DNA of 64,000 bases from Burkholderia anthina (GTDB taxonomy: Bacteria; Pseudomonadota; Gammaproteobacteria; Burkholderiales; Burkholderiaceae). The notes beneath the pieces are model-generated. The model ran no database searches and had not been told where the DNA came from. It worked only from the letters and a program-made list of their open reading frames with translations. Position 1 is the stretch's first letter; the number at the start of each line of letters is the position of its first letter. The translations under genes were made by a program, and so were the position numbers. The DNA lies in assembly GCF_902498995.1 (NCBI RefSeq), contig NZ_CABVLY010000002.1:310001-374000 (forward strand). Direction: 5' to 3'. Shown piece by piece: positions 1 to 8,925 of this stretch.

Positions 1-1334
1 GCGCGAGCCACGGAAAGCCCGGCGTCTTCGATTCGCCCGGCGGCGCGAACAGGCGCAGCAGCGCGGGCAGCAGCGTGAGCGTGGTCAGCAGGGCGACGAA
101 CATCCCGACGCCCGCGATCAGCCCGAGCTCCGACACGCCGCGATAGGCCGTGGGGATGAACGAGAAGAAGCTCGCCGCGACCGCCGCGGTGGCGAGTGCG
201 AGCGGCATGCCCATCGAGTGCGCGGCGCCGATCAGCGCGTGATCGATGCGCGGGTCGCGGAAGCGCTCCTCGCGGTATTTCACGCCGTACTGGATCGAGA
301 AGTCGACGCCGAGGCCGACGAACAGCACCATGAACGCGACCGAGATCATGTTCAGCGAGCCGACCATCGCGAGGCCGAGCGCGGCGGTCACGACGAGGCC
401 GACGAACAGCGTGACCAGCACCGAGCCGATCATCCGCTTCGAGCGCAGCGCGAGCCACAGGATGCCGAGCACGACGAGCAGCGTGAGCGCGCCGTTGAGT
501 GCCGCGCCGTCTTCCACCGACGCGAATTCGTCGTCGGCGAGCGGCTGTTCGCCGGTCAGGCGCACGACCGCGCCGTAGCGTTGCGCGAGGCCGAGCGATT
601 TCGCGGTGTCGCGGATCACCTGGGTCGTTTCGGCGCCGGCCTTCAGCGCGCCGTAGTTGACCACCGGCTGCACGGTGACGAATGCGCGCGCCGGTTGCCG
701 CGCGGCATCGCTGTCGACCAGCGCGCGCCACGAGAACGCGGCCGGCTTGCCGGCCAGCACGTCGTCGACCGTGGCCGCGCTGCGCGCGAGCAGCTTGGCC
801 ATCGCCGGCAGCTTCACCTGGCCGGTCAGCAGCGGCTGGCCGAGCGTGGTGGACAGCGTGGTTGCGAGGCCGGTCAGGCTCGGGTTCTTCGCGAGTTCGT
901 TGACGAGCGGACGCGCGCTCGCGAGCTGCGACGTCGTGTCCGAGACTTCCTGCTGCGACAGGAACAGCAGCCCGTTGTGCTCGAAGAACGGACCGCCGCC
1001 CGGTTCGGCGACCTGACCGATGCGGCCGGCGTCGGCCTGCTTCTGCAGTGCGTCGGTGAGTGCGTGCGCGGCGGCCGCGGCGAACTCGGGCGCGGGCGCC
1101 TCGACTACCGCGAGGATCGTGCCGTTGCGTTGCGGGAACGCCTTGTCGACGGCCTGGCCGAGCGCGGCCCATTGCGGCTCGGCATCGACGAGCTTGCTGA
1201 TGTCGGTATTGATCTTGAAGTGCTGCGCGACATAGACACCGCTGAAGGCGGCGATGATGAACGACAGCACGACGACCCAGACGGGCCGACGTACCGACCA
1301 TGCAACGAGTCGGACGATGAGAGAGGTCACCATG
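1..1334 (-). CDS. hpnN: HpnN-like RND/MMPL hopanoid (lipid) exporter, 5' part
   Basis: The N-terminal 444 codons of an RND-superfamily exporter; the C-terminal half lies beyond the left edge. The protein starts [17 protein letters not shown], followed by a first membrane segment (about residues 18-36). A long periplasmic loop follows, then a cluster of membrane helices of sterol-sensing/MMPL type with [11 protein letters not shown]. This layout matches the hopanoid-associated RND family, which moves hopanoids to the outer membrane; that role is family knowledge. The ATG at 1334 was chosen because the membrane anchor begins right after it. It is divergent from the MlaC/HpnM-like gene at 1671, which fits a lipid-trafficking pair. 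A generic MMPL transporter is the alternative. Confidence 0.8.
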
Positions 1335-1587
1335 TGGCGGTGCGGTGGGGCTGGAAAGGGCAAAGGAACGAGTATACCGGCGCAACGTGGCGTCGGTCGC
1401 GACGTTGGCGCGTGATGGGGCGGGAAGGATATTTGCTCCGCGGCGCGGGAATCGGTGCGGACGGGCCGGCGATGGGTATGGGGATATTTACATAAATCGG
1501 CCGGGATCGCGCCGCGGCGGCCCGTGTGACAAAAGGGGCTCAAAGGTAACAGTCGGTCACTGCACGACAGGCCGGCGCCGGGGCCGC

Positions 1588-1593
1588 TATACT
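1588..1593 (+). promoter_or_regulatory. putative -10 box TATACT upstream of MlaC/HpnM-like gene
   Basis: TATACT lies 78 nt before the start codon of the gene at 1671. A start of transcription near 1600 would place the hairpin/T6 element at the very 5' end of the leader. I see no good -35 hexamer at the expected distance, so confidence is limited. Confidence 0.35.
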
Positions 1594-1601
1594 TCGACCC
1601 A

Positions 1602-1649
1602 CCGGCCGATGCAATCGATGCAATCGATGCAATCGGCCGGCCGTTTTTT
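1602..1649 (+). terminator. leader hairpin with T6 tail (possible attenuator)
   Basis: CCGGCCGAT at 1602-1610 pairs with ATCGGCCGG at 1632-1640, followed by CCG and six T (1644-1649). The loop is made of a 9-bp tandem repeat (GATGCAATC, three copies). It lies between a -10-like box and the start codon at 1671 and is shaped like an intrinsic terminator. It could attenuate the downstream gene or end a very short RNA. Confidence 0.45.
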
Positions 1650-1670
1650 CTCATCAAGTGCGATATCCGT

Positions 1671-2267
1671 ATGAAACGTCATCTGTTTGCTTTTGTCGCG
1701 GCGGCCGCCGTGTCGGTTTCCGCTTTCGCGCAGAGCGCGCCGGTCGACGTCGTCCGCAATGCGGTCGAAGGCACCGTCAACGCGATGAAGGCCGATCCGT
1801 CCGCGCGCGGCGGCGACATGACGAAGGTCACGCAAGTCGTCGAGCAGCGCTTCCTGCCGGCGACCAATTTCGAGCGCACGACCCGCATCGCCGTGGGCGA
1901 TGCATGGAAACAGGCGACGCCGCAACAGCAGCAGGAGCTGTACAAGCAGTTCAAGCTGCTGATGACGCGTACCTATGCCGCGTCGCTCGCGCAGCTCGGC
2001 AGCCAGGACGCGAAGTTCTCGTTCAAGGCGGGCGGCGCGTCGGGCGCCGATGCGCTGGTGCAGTCGACGGTGGCGACGCCGGGCGACAGCCAGTCGGTCG
2101 GCTACCGGCTCGGCAAGGTCGGCAACGACTGGAAGATCTACGACATCGACATGTCGGGTGCGTGGCTGATCCAGGTCTACCAGGGGCAGTTCAAGAGCCA
2201 GCTCGCGTCGGGCGGCATCGACGGGCTGATCACGTATCTGCAGAAGCACAACTCGCGGACGAACTGA
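1671..2267 (+). CDS. MlaC/Ttg2D-family periplasmic lipid-binding protein (HpnM-like)
   Basis: A 198-residue secreted protein with a clear Sec signal peptide ([20 protein letters not shown], cleavage before QSAP). The mature part has the MlaC/toluene-tolerance pattern: an N-terminal helical segment with [16 protein letters not shown], an alpha/beta core with [18 protein letters not shown], and a C-terminal block with [15 protein letters not shown]. The family carries phospholipids or related lipids across the periplasm. The divergent HpnN-like gene suggests an HpnM role in hopanoid or lipid transport, which is inference. The length is usual for the family. It is monocistronic and ends in a strong terminator at 2299-2323. 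Confidence 0.85.
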   Translation: MKRHLFAFVAAAAVSVSAFAQSAPVDVVRNAVEGTVNAMKADPSARGGDMTKVTQVVEQRFLPATNFERTTRIAVGDAWKQATPQQQQELYKQFKLLMTRTYAASLAQLGSQDAKFSFKAGGASGADALVQSTVATPGDSQSVGYRLGKVGNDWKIYDIDMSGAWLIQVYQGQFKSQLASGGIDGLITYLQKHNSRTN

Positions 2268-2298
2268 TCGCCGTCGGGCGGTCCGCGGTTCATGCACG

Positions 2299-2323
2299 AA
2301 GGGCGCCCCGCGGCGCCCTTTTT
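2299..2323 (+). terminator. intrinsic terminator of the MlaC-like gene
   Basis: GGGCGCC (2301-2307) and GGCGCCC (2312-2318) form a 7-bp GC stem with a 4-nt loop. It is preceded by AA and followed by T5. Confidence 0.85.
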
Positions 2324-2359
2324 CGTTGCGGGTTCGCGGCCTGTCGGCCGCGCCGCGCG

Positions 2360-3001
2360 CTATGCGTCGATGCCGAGCATCCGCAGGCAGTCCGCGACGA
2401 CGGCTTCGACGAACGTCGCGCGATCGGTGTCCGGCGCCGCGATGATGTGATCGGTCGCGCCGTGCACGCCCGCGTAGATCAGCAGCGCGGTGACCGTCGG
2501 ATGCGCGAGCCGCCATGCGCCGGCCTGTGCGCCGCCTTCGAGAATCGCGCGCAGCTGTTCGACGATCGCGTTCCGGTCGGCATTCGTGCGATCGTGGTGG
2601 TGATGGTTCGCGTAGACGATGTCGTGCGTGCGGTAGGTCGCCGCGTACGTCTCGATGTTGGTGCGGATCCACGCGCGCAGACGGCCGAGCCAGTCGCCTT
2701 CCGCGCACGCGTCCACCGCTTGCTGCAGCCGCTCGAGGAACGATGCCGTATAGCGCTGCGCGAGCGCGGCCAGCATGTCGGACTTCGATTCGAAGTAGTG
2801 ATAGAACGTCCCTTTCGCGACCTGTGCGTGCTCGACGATCTCGCTGATGGTCGTCGCGTCGACGCCTTGCGCGAGGTACAGCGTTTCGGCCGCGGCCATC
2901 AACTCGTCGAGGCGGACTTCCGCCGGCTTCGTGCGCGGCGTCTTGCCCGCCGGGGCATCGTCTTTTGTCGTCGTGGTCCTGGTACTGGTCCTGTCCGTCA
3001 T
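2360..3001 (-). CDS. TetR/AcrR-family transcriptional repressor
   Basis: 213 residues. A basic, Lys/Thr-rich leader of about 30 residues precedes a TetR HTH with TISEIVEHAQVAKGTFYHYF, the family signature. The all-helical C-terminal ligand domain contains an unusual HHHH run in YANHHHHDR. The start is set at ATG 3001; the open frame extends upstream to 3070 but would then run through the operator. It is divergent from the MFS exporter at 3146, the usual arrangement for a local repressor, and the palindrome at 3076-3088 lies between them. The inducer cannot be told from the sequence. Confidence 0.92.
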   Translation of the reverse strand: MTDRTSTRTTTTKDDAPAGKTPRTKPAEVRLDELMAAAETLYLAQGVDATTISEIVEHAQVAKGTFYHYFESKSDMLAALAQRYTASFLERLQQAVDACAEGDWLGRLRAWIRTNIETYAATYRTHDIVYANHHHHDRTNADRNAIVEQLRAILEGGAQAGAWRLAHPTVTALLIYAGVHGATDHIIAAPDTDRATFVEAVVADCLRMLGIDA

Positions 3002-3075
3002 CGCGTGGCTCAACGCCCGTTCATGCAAAGCCCGCAGTTTAGGGCAGCGGCTCGGGCGCAGCCAATTCAATCCAT

Positions 3076-3088
3076 TGACCGACGGTCA
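3076..3088. promoter_or_regulatory. TetR-type operator palindrome TGACCGACGGTCA
   Basis: A perfect 6-1-6 inverted repeat between the divergent tetR (starts 3001) and MFS (starts 3146) genes. Its sequence and position are typical of sites bound by TetR/AcrR repressors. Confidence 0.65.
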
Positions 3089-3100
3089 GTCGAAATATAA

Positions 3101-3119
3101 GATGAGAATAATTCTCATC
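3101..3119. promoter_or_regulatory. Fur-box-like 9-1-9 palindrome
   Basis: GATGAGAATAATTCTCATC is a perfect 19-bp inverted repeat around a central A. Its core matches the Fur 7-1-7 motif (TGATAATNATTATCA) at 13 of 15 positions. It lies 27 nt before the MFS start codon, where a bound protein would block transcription. It could instead be a second site for the TetR protein. Confidence 0.5.
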
Positions 3120-3145
3120 AATATGCCCGTTGCGGGCCGACCGCC

Positions 3146-4666
3146 ATGCCTCGCTCTCGCCGCGCCGCCCTCGTCCTGGCTGCTTGCCTGGGGACGTTTC
3201 TTGCCACGCTCGACATCAGCATCGTCAACGTCGCGCTGCCGACGCTGCAGACCGCGCTCGACACCGACATCGGCGGCCTGCAGTGGGTCGTGAACGCGTA
3301 TGCGCTGGCGCTATCGGCGTTCATGCTGTCGGCGGGGCCGCTCGGCGACCGCTACGGGCACAAGCGCGTGTGGCTCGGCAGCGTGGTCCTGTTCACCGCG
3401 GGGTCGGTGGTCTGTGCGTGCGCGAGCCGGCTCGAACCGTTGCTCGTCGGGCGCGCGATCCAGGGGCTCGCGGGTGCGTTGCTGATTCCCGGCGCGATGC
3501 CGATCCTCACGCATGCGTTTCCGGACGCACGCGAGCGGGCTCGCGTGATCGGCGGCTGGTCCGCGTTCAGCGCGCTCGCGCTGATCCTCGGGCCGCTGCT
3601 GGGCGGCCTGCTGGTGGAGCACGGCGGCTGGCAGAACATCTTCGTCGTCAACGTGCCGATCGGCATCGGCGCGGTGCTGCTCGGCGCGTGGGGCATCCCG
3701 GAGCGCAGGCACCCCGAGCATGCGGCGTTCGATCCGCTCGGACAGGCGCTGAGCGTGATCTGGCTCGGCCTGCTGACCTACGGGCTGATCGGCATCGGCG
3801 AGGCCGGCGTGTCGCACACGAAGGTGCTCGCGCCGCTCGCGGGCGCGGCGCTGGCGTTCGTCGCGTTCGTTCGCGTCGAAATGCGTGTCGCGCGGCCGCT
3901 GCTGCCCGTGTGGCTGTTTCACGATCGGCGGCTGGTGCGGGCCAATCTCGCCTCGTTCGTGCTCGGCTTTTCCGGGTACAGCAGCCTGTTTTTTCTGTCG
4001 CTGTTCCTGCAGCAGGCGCAGGGGCGCGGGCCGGCCGAAGCCGGCTGGCAACTCATGCCGCAGTTCGTGATGACGGCGATCACGTCGATGCTGTTCGGGC
4101 AGATCGCGGCGCGCGTGCCGCTGCATCGGCTGATGGTGGCCGGATATGGGTTGACCGGAATCGTGCTTGCGGCGATGGCCGGGTTGGGTGCGGGCACGCC
4201 TTACGTGCCGGTCGGCTTCGCGCTGGCGCTGCTTGGCATCGGCATGGGGCTCGCGGTGCCGGCAACGGGGATGGCCGTGATGGATCTTGCACCGGCCGAA
4301 CGCGCGGGCATGGCTTCGGCGACGATGAATGCGCTGCGGCAGACCGGGATGAGCATGGGGATTGCGGTGCTCGGCAGCCTGATGAGCGTCGGCGCGGTGC
4401 ACCGGATGACGGCGGCGATGCAGGCGGCCGGTCATGCCGAAGCCGGTACGCTGGCGCGGCAGGCGGTGATGGAGCATGTGTTTGCGGCGGGGCGCACGGA
4501 AATGCTCGGCGCATATCGGGACGCGATGTCGCACGGGTTCTCGATCGCGACGGGATGTTCCGGGATCCTCAGTATTGCGATTGCGGCGATGCTGGTGCTG
4601 CGGCGTGAAAAACGGAAACGGCCGTACGGGCAGGCATCGCGCGTGGCGGCTTCGCGGCCGGAATGA
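3146..4666 (+). CDS. MFS drug/metabolite exporter, DHA2 (EmrB/QacA) type, 14 TM
   Basis: 506 residues with the hydrophobic pattern of a 14-helix DHA2 drug:H+ antiporter. The N-terminus carries the family motif LDISIVNVALPTLQ in TM1, and GDRYGHKR (motif A) sits in the loop between TM2 and TM3. GPLLGGLL represents the antiporter motif C. These proteins expel drugs, dyes or secreted metabolites using the proton gradient. The divergent TetR gene and the two palindromes between them suggest induction by the exported compound and perhaps by iron limitation. The start has no strong Shine-Dalgarno sequence. The substrate is unknown; a siderophore or other secondary metabolite is possible but unproven. 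Confidence 0.88.
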   Translation: MPRSRRAALVLAACLGTFLATLDISIVNVALPTLQTALDTDIGGLQWVVNAYALALSAFMLSAGPLGDRYGHKRVWLGSVVLFTAGSVVCACASRLEPLLVGRAIQGLAGALLIPGAMPILTHAFPDARERARVIGGWSAFSALALILGPLLGGLLVEHGGWQNIFVVNVPIGIGAVLLGAWGIPERRHPEHAAFDPLGQALSVIWLGLLTYGLIGIGEAGVSHTKVLAPLAGAALAFVAFVRVEMRVARPLLPVWLFHDRRLVRANLASFVLGFSGYSSLFFLSLFLQQAQGRGPAEAGWQLMPQFVMTAITSMLFGQIAARVPLHRLMVAGYGLTGIVLAAMAGLGAGTPYVPVGFALALLGIGMGLAVPATGMAVMDLAPAERAGMASATMNALRQTGMSMGIAVLGSLMSVGAVHRMTAAMQAAGHAEAGTLARQAVMEHVFAAGRTEMLGAYRDAMSHGFSIATGCSGILSIAIAAMLVLRREKRKRPYGQASRVAASRPE

Positions 4667-4681
4667 TGCTGCCGTGCCGCC

Positions 4682-5326
4682 CTACCGCCGCCGATGCTCG
4701 ACCGCGAACTTGATCAGCTCCGCCTGCCCTTCGATCTCGAGCTTGCGCTTCAGGTTGAGCCGGTGCGTCTCGACCGTGCGCACCGACAGCCCCGTCTGCT
4801 GCGCGATCTGCTTGCTCGACAATCCCTCGGCCAGCGCGTCGAGGATGTCGCGTTCGCGCGGCGTCAGCCGGTCGAGCGGCGACGCGGCCGCGCTCGCCTG
4901 GATCATCCGCACGGCGAGCCCTTCGCTGAAGAACGTCTGTCCGGCCAGCACCGCGCCGATCGCGCGCACGATCTCGCTCGCGGGCGAATCCTTCAGCAGG
5001 TAGCCGCTCGCGCCGGCGCGCACGGCCTGCGTCACGTATTCGATGTTGTCGTGCATCGACAGCATCAGCACGCGAATTCCGGGAAAGCGCTCGTGAAACA
5101 CGCCGGCGAGCGTGATGCCGTTCATGCCGTTCATCCCGACGTCCATCAGCGCGAGATCGGGTTCGAGCGACGCGGCGAGCGCGAGCGCTTCGTCGGCGTT
5201 GCCGGCCTCGCCGACCACGGACAGATCGGCCGCTTCGAGCCGCATCCGCAAGCCGTCGCGCACCAGCGGGTGGTCGTCGACGAGCAGCAGGCGGGCGGCG
5301 GGCCGGGCGGTGTCGGGGGCGCTCAT
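4682..5326 (-). CDS. NarL/FixJ-family response regulator
   Basis: 214 residues. The receiver domain (about 10-125) has the acidic pair D17/D18 in [12 protein letters not shown] and the phospho-acceptor D62 in [12 protein letters not shown]. The C-terminal LuxR HTH (about 150-205) contains [22 protein letters not shown] and [15 protein letters not shown]. The ATG at 5326 is preferred over a TTG six bases upstream because it has GGAG about 10 nt away. It lies 30 nt downstream of the sensor kinase gene on the same strand, so the two are a two-component pair. The signal and target genes are not evident. Confidence 0.93.
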   Translation of the reverse strand: MSAPDTARPAARLLLVDDHPLVRDGLRMRLEAADLSVVGEAGNADEALALAASLEPDLALMDVGMNGMNGITLAGVFHERFPGIRVLMLSMHDNIEYVTQAVRAGASGYLLKDSPASEIVRAIGAVLAGQTFFSEGLAVRMIQASAAASPLDRLTPRERDILDALAEGLSSKQIAQQTGLSVRTVETHRLNLKRKLEIEGQAELIKFAVEHRRR

Positions 5327-5356
5327 GGGCAAAAGTCTCCGGTGATGGGCGCGTCG

Positions 5357-6736
5357 TCAGGCGGCACGCAGCGGCACGCGCGCGGCCACGACGGTGTGGC
5401 CGACCTGCGACGTGATCGTCAGCATGCCGCCGAGCGCATCGAGGCGCTCGCGCATGTTGCGCAGGCCGATGCCGCGGCGCGCATCGGCCTGCGACCGTTC
5501 GGCGTCGAAGCCGCAGCCGTTGTCGGCGATGGTCAGCGTGACGGAATGCGCGCCGACGTCGAGCGTGACGGCCGCGCGCGACGCCTGCGCATGATGCACG
5601 ATATTGCTGAGCGCTTCCTGCGCGATCCGGAACAGCGCCGTATTGACGGCGGCGGGCAACGGCCGCGCGCCGCTGTGTGCAACCTGCGTATAGCCGATGT
5701 CGATCCCGCTTTCGGCGCCGAGCTCGCGCACGAGCTGTTCGAGCGCGGCGGCGAGACCGAGATCGTCGAGCATCGCCGGACGCAGCGCATGCGAGATGCG
5801 CCGCACTTCGCGCAGCGTGTCGCCGAGCCGCCCGACACCAGATGCGAGCGCCTGCTCGGCTTCGGGCATGCGCGTCGCGCCGCGCTCGAAGCGCGCGAGC
5901 GCGGATTCGAGCATCAGCTTCGCGGACACCATCATCTGGCTGATCCCGTCATGCAGCTCGCGCGACAGCCGCTCGCGCTCCTGCTCCTGCGATTCGACGA
6001 CGCGCTGTGCGAGCTGCTTGAGCTTCGCATCGGCGCTGCGCGACTCGCTGACGTTCAGCACCAGCGCACACACCGCGATCGCCGCGGCGCCGGTCAGCGC
6101 GATCGCGGTGAGCCAGCTCATCGTGCGCTCGATGTTCGCGGACGCGCGCGCGTCGATGCGCTGCAGCGCGGTGTCGACGTCGTCGAGATAGATGCCGGTG
6201 CCGACCATCCAGCCCCAGCGTTCGAGCGCGACGACGTAGCCGAGCTTCGGCGCGGCCTTGCCCGTGGACGGCCGCTGCCACGTGTAGCGCACGAAGCCGC
6301 CGCCGTGCGATGCGGCGCCGATCAGCTGCTGGATCGTCAGCGCGCCCCGCGGGTCGCGCATCGACCAGAAGTTGTGACCGACGCGCTCGGGCTCGCGCGG
6401 ATGCATCAGCGAATTGCCGTGCAGGTCGTACACGAAGAAATAGCCGTCGGGGCCGAAATCCATCTTTTGCAGCATCGCGAGCGCCTGGGTGCGCAGCATT
6501 CCGTCGTCGCGCGCGTTGCGGCCGCTCGCGTCGTAGAGCGGCATGATCGCGCTGGTCGCGAGCTCGACGTAATGCTTGAGCTCGACTTCCTTGCTCGACA
6601 GGTACGCGGCCTGAATCGTCGCGTGCTGCGTGCGCGCGAGCGACGTCGCCTGCTGGCGCACGCCGAAGCCGATGCCGGCGATCGCGAGCAGGAACGGCAC
6701 GATGGCCAGAAGGAAGATCTTTGCCTTGAGTCTCAT
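5357..6736 (-). CDS. Cache-domain sensor histidine kinase (NarX/DegS-like HisKA_3)
   Basis: 459 residues. TM1 (about 6-25) is followed by a periplasmic single-Cache domain (about 35-200) containing DGYFFVYDLHGNSLMHP and WGWMVGTGIYLDDVD, typical of sCache_2 small-ligand sensors. TM2 is at about 208-228. A short coiled linker leads to the HisKA_3 dimerisation helix with the phospho-acceptor H262 in LSRELHDGISQ. The ATPase domain has N, G1 (DNGCGFD) and G2 (RRGIGLRNMRER) boxes. It is an inner-membrane sensor that phosphorylates the neighbouring NarL-type regulator. Small carboxylates are frequent ligands of this Cache type, but nothing here identifies the ligand. Confidence 0.93.
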   Translation of the reverse strand: MRLKAKIFLLAIVPFLLAIAGIGFGVRQQATSLARTQHATIQAAYLSSKEVELKHYVELATSAIMPLYDASGRNARDDGMLRTQALAMLQKMDFGPDGYFFVYDLHGNSLMHPREPERVGHNFWSMRDPRGALTIQQLIGAASHGGGFVRYTWQRPSTGKAAPKLGYVVALERWGWMVGTGIYLDDVDTALQRIDARASANIERTMSWLTAIALTGAAAIAVCALVLNVSESRSADAKLKQLAQRVVESQEQERERLSRELHDGISQMMVSAKLMLESALARFERGATRMPEAEQALASGVGRLGDTLREVRRISHALRPAMLDDLGLAAALEQLVRELGAESGIDIGYTQVAHSGARPLPAAVNTALFRIAQEALSNIVHHAQASRAAVTLDVGAHSVTLTIADNGCGFDAERSQADARRGIGLRNMRERLDALGGMLTITSQVGHTVVAARVPLRAA

Positions 6737-6852
6737 GGTGGTGTGGCGGGCGCGGCCCGGCGGGCGCGCGCCGCGCGAGGGGCGCGGCGAGCCGACATTG
6801 TCGGCGATTTCGCGTGCGGACGGCGGCGGCCCGCGCGGGAGGTCGACCGGCG

Positions 6853-8415
6853 TCAGGCCCGGCGCGGCTCGGGTTCGGTGCCCGCGGCGTTCTGCACGAC
6901 GATCTGGTTGCGTCCGCGCGCCTTCGCGCGGTACAGCGCGTCGTCGGCGAGCTTCAGCGCGGCCTGGATGCTGTCGTCGCGTTCGGGATAGCAGGTCGTC
7001 ACGCCGATGCTCGCGGTCAGGCAGCCGGACGTGTCCGCATCGTGCCGGATGCCGAGATCGAGAATGCCCGTGCGGATCGTCTCGGCGATCGACACGGCAC
7101 CGTTCGTGTCGACGTCGGGCAGCACCACGACGAATTCCTCGCCGCCGTAGCGGGCCGCGTAGTCGGCCGGCCGGCGCAGGCACCCGGCGATGCAGCGGCC
7201 GACCGCCGACAGCGCGTCGTCGCCGGCCTGGTGGCCCTGCGTGTCGTTGTAGCGCTTGAAGTGATCGACGTCGACGAACAGCAGCGACAGCGCGTGCTGC
7301 GAGCGCGCGGCGCGGCGCCATTCGCGCGCGAGCGTGACGTCGAGCATCCGGCGGTTGTCGAGCCCGGTCAGGCCGTCGGTGCGCGCGAGCGCCTGCAGCT
7401 CGGTTTCCGCGCGGTGACGCTTGCGCAACTGCACGTCGAGCAGCAGCGACAGGCCGACGAAGCCGAGCGCGAGCACGGCCATCGCGGAGCCGATCGGAAT
7501 GGCACGGTCGTACCAGGCGGCGAAGATGTCGGCTTCCGAGCGCGCGACCATGATGATCAGCGGCAGGTGATCGAGGTGCCGGAACACGTACAGGCGCTGC
7601 ACGCCGTCGATCGACGCGGTATCGAGGAAACTGCCCTCGTTGGCGGTCATGAACTGCCGGAACGTGCTGGCGCGCTTGATGTCGCGGCCGACGATCGTCG
7701 GGTCGTACGGCTGGCGCGCGAGCATCAGGCCATCCGTATTGATCAGCGCGACCGAGCCGCGATCGCCGAGGGCCAGGCGCGAGAACAGGTTCTGGAAATA
7801 CTCGAGCCGGATCGATATGACGGCGACGCCGCCGAACGACCCGTCGGGCCGCGTGATCCGGCGGCTGAGCGCGATGCTCGGCGAGCCGTCGCGCAGCCGC
7901 GAATGATACGGATCGCTGACGTACAGGCCGACGTCCGGGTGGTCGCGGTGCATGGCGAAGTACGGCTCGTTGGCGAAGTTGGCCTTGCGCGGCACGTCGC
8001 TCTTGCCGTCGACCGAGATGTCGCCCTTCGCGTTCAGCACGTAGATGCCGCCGAGATATTTGGCCGTCGTCGCACGGTCGAACAGCACCTGGCGGCGCAT
8101 CGCCATCGGCAGGCGGACGATTTCGGGGTCGTTCTCGCCTTCGACGACCGCGTCCAGCGACAGCGAATAGAGCTCGATGTTGCGCTCGATGTCCCACGAC
8201 GCCATCAGCGCGATGTTCTGCTGCGTGGTGCGCGCGCGGTCGAGGGCGTCGATGCGGCCCTCGTACAGCACGATGCAGCACAGCAGCAGGAGCAGCAGCG
8301 CGATCAGCAACCCGGTATAGAAGATCAGGTGCGGCAGCAGGAGCCGGCGCAGCCGGGCGGCGGTACGGCCTGACAGGCCGGATTCGCCAGGCATTGCGTA
8401 GTCGGTTTCTGCCAT
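6853..8415 (-). CDS. membrane-bound diguanylate cyclase with dCache-like sensor
   Basis: 520 residues. TM1 is at about 29-51, a periplasmic double-Cache-like sensor at about 55-300, TM2 at about 308-330, and a GGDEF domain at about 350-510. The active-site motif is GGEEF (424-428), a functional variant. The inhibitory I-site RxxD is present (R415-P-A-D418), five residues upstream, so product feedback is expected. The enzyme makes cyclic di-GMP from two GTP in response to an extracytoplasmic cue. It is transcribed toward the two-component pair with a 116-nt gap and may be independent of it. The long upstream region carries an FNR-type box and a TATACT -10 (see those entries). Confidence 0.92.
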   Translation of the reverse strand: MAETDYAMPGESGLSGRTAARLRRLLLPHLIFYTGLLIALLLLLLCCIVLYEGRIDALDRARTTQQNIALMASWDIERNIELYSLSLDAVVEGENDPEIVRLPMAMRRQVLFDRATTAKYLGGIYVLNAKGDISVDGKSDVPRKANFANEPYFAMHRDHPDVGLYVSDPYHSRLRDGSPSIALSRRITRPDGSFGGVAVISIRLEYFQNLFSRLALGDRGSVALINTDGLMLARQPYDPTIVGRDIKRASTFRQFMTANEGSFLDTASIDGVQRLYVFRHLDHLPLIIMVARSEADIFAAWYDRAIPIGSAMAVLALGFVGLSLLLDVQLRKRHRAETELQALARTDGLTGLDNRRMLDVTLAREWRRAARSQHALSLLFVDVDHFKRYNDTQGHQAGDDALSAVGRCIAGCLRRPADYAARYGGEEFVVVLPDVDTNGAVSIAETIRTGILDLGIRHDADTSGCLTASIGVTTCYPERDDSIQAALKLADDALYRAKARGRNQIVVQNAAGTEPEPRRA

Positions 8416-8649
8416 GGTCCGAGGATCGAGTGGCATCGCCGCCGGGCGGCGGGCCGATGCGATTGTTCGTATGATTCGCTGGCGGCGATCCGGTACGCGG
8501 CGCCCCGTGCGGATTTCTCCCGACCGGCCGGGAAAGCGGGCGTCGATTATCGGTAATTGCGGGCCGGATAAACCGCTAAATCATTTATTCACTGGCACGA
8601 TCTGCCGCGATTCGACAATCCGACGAACCGGGCGGCGCGAATGGGTCCG

Positions 8650-8655
8650 AGTATA
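8650..8655 (-). promoter_or_regulatory. putative -10 box TATACT for the diguanylate cyclase gene
   Basis: Reads TATACT on the minus strand, about 235 nt upstream of the start at 8415. The FNR-like box centre (8700.5) would be near -57 relative to the implied start, which is close to class I activator spacing. No strong -35 is visible. Confidence 0.3.
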
Positions 8656-8693
8656 GCGCGCGTATTCGCGCGCGCGGAAAATGTCGCGACTCG

Positions 8694-8707
8694 TTGATCC
8701 GGATCAA
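8694..8707. promoter_or_regulatory. FNR/ANR-type box TTGATCCGGATCAA
   Basis: A perfect match to the TTGAT-N4-ATCAA consensus of FNR/ANR/DNR regulators, and fully palindromic including the spacer. It is intergenic, upstream of the diguanylate cyclase. A rightward target cannot be excluded, since GATAAC at 8733-8738 would fit a class II promoter. Confidence 0.55.
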
Positions 8708-8894
8708 ATTATCGCGCCGACCGATACTTGCGGATAACCCGCAAAGCGTTGCAGTGCAAGGGGCGGCGCCATTGCGGGCATGGCGCGCGCGGCTTGGCCG
8801 CCGATTTTCACGCTTAAACTCAGATGAACCCGGACGGCGAAGTCGTGCGATACGTACCGATTATCCGTTTCAGCGATTGCATGAACCGGATATG

Positions 8895-8925
8895 AAAAAC
8901 GGGCGGCCGTGATGGCCGCCCGTTT
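8895..8925 (-). terminator. intrinsic terminator of the glc operon
   Basis: A 12-bp perfect stem (AAACGGGCGGCC at 8897-8908 with GGCCGCCCGTTT at 8914-8925) and a 5-nt loop. On the minus strand it is followed by a T-rich tail. It lies 39 nt beyond the glcB stop. Confidence 0.85.

Larger units (their letters stand above)
1335..1670. other. 336-nt divergent intergenic region, hpnN / MlaC-like gene
   Basis: No supported gene. It holds a -10-like TATACT on the plus strand (1588-1593) and a repeat-containing hairpin followed by T6 (1602-1649), both listed separately. Short frames here encode only low-complexity MQS repeats from the 9-bp tandem repeat and are not credible genes. Confidence 0.6.

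Noticed and set aside
1607..1636. MQSMQSMQS repeat as part of a coding gene
   Set aside because: It is a translation of the 9-bp DNA repeat inside a hairpin; no protein context around it.
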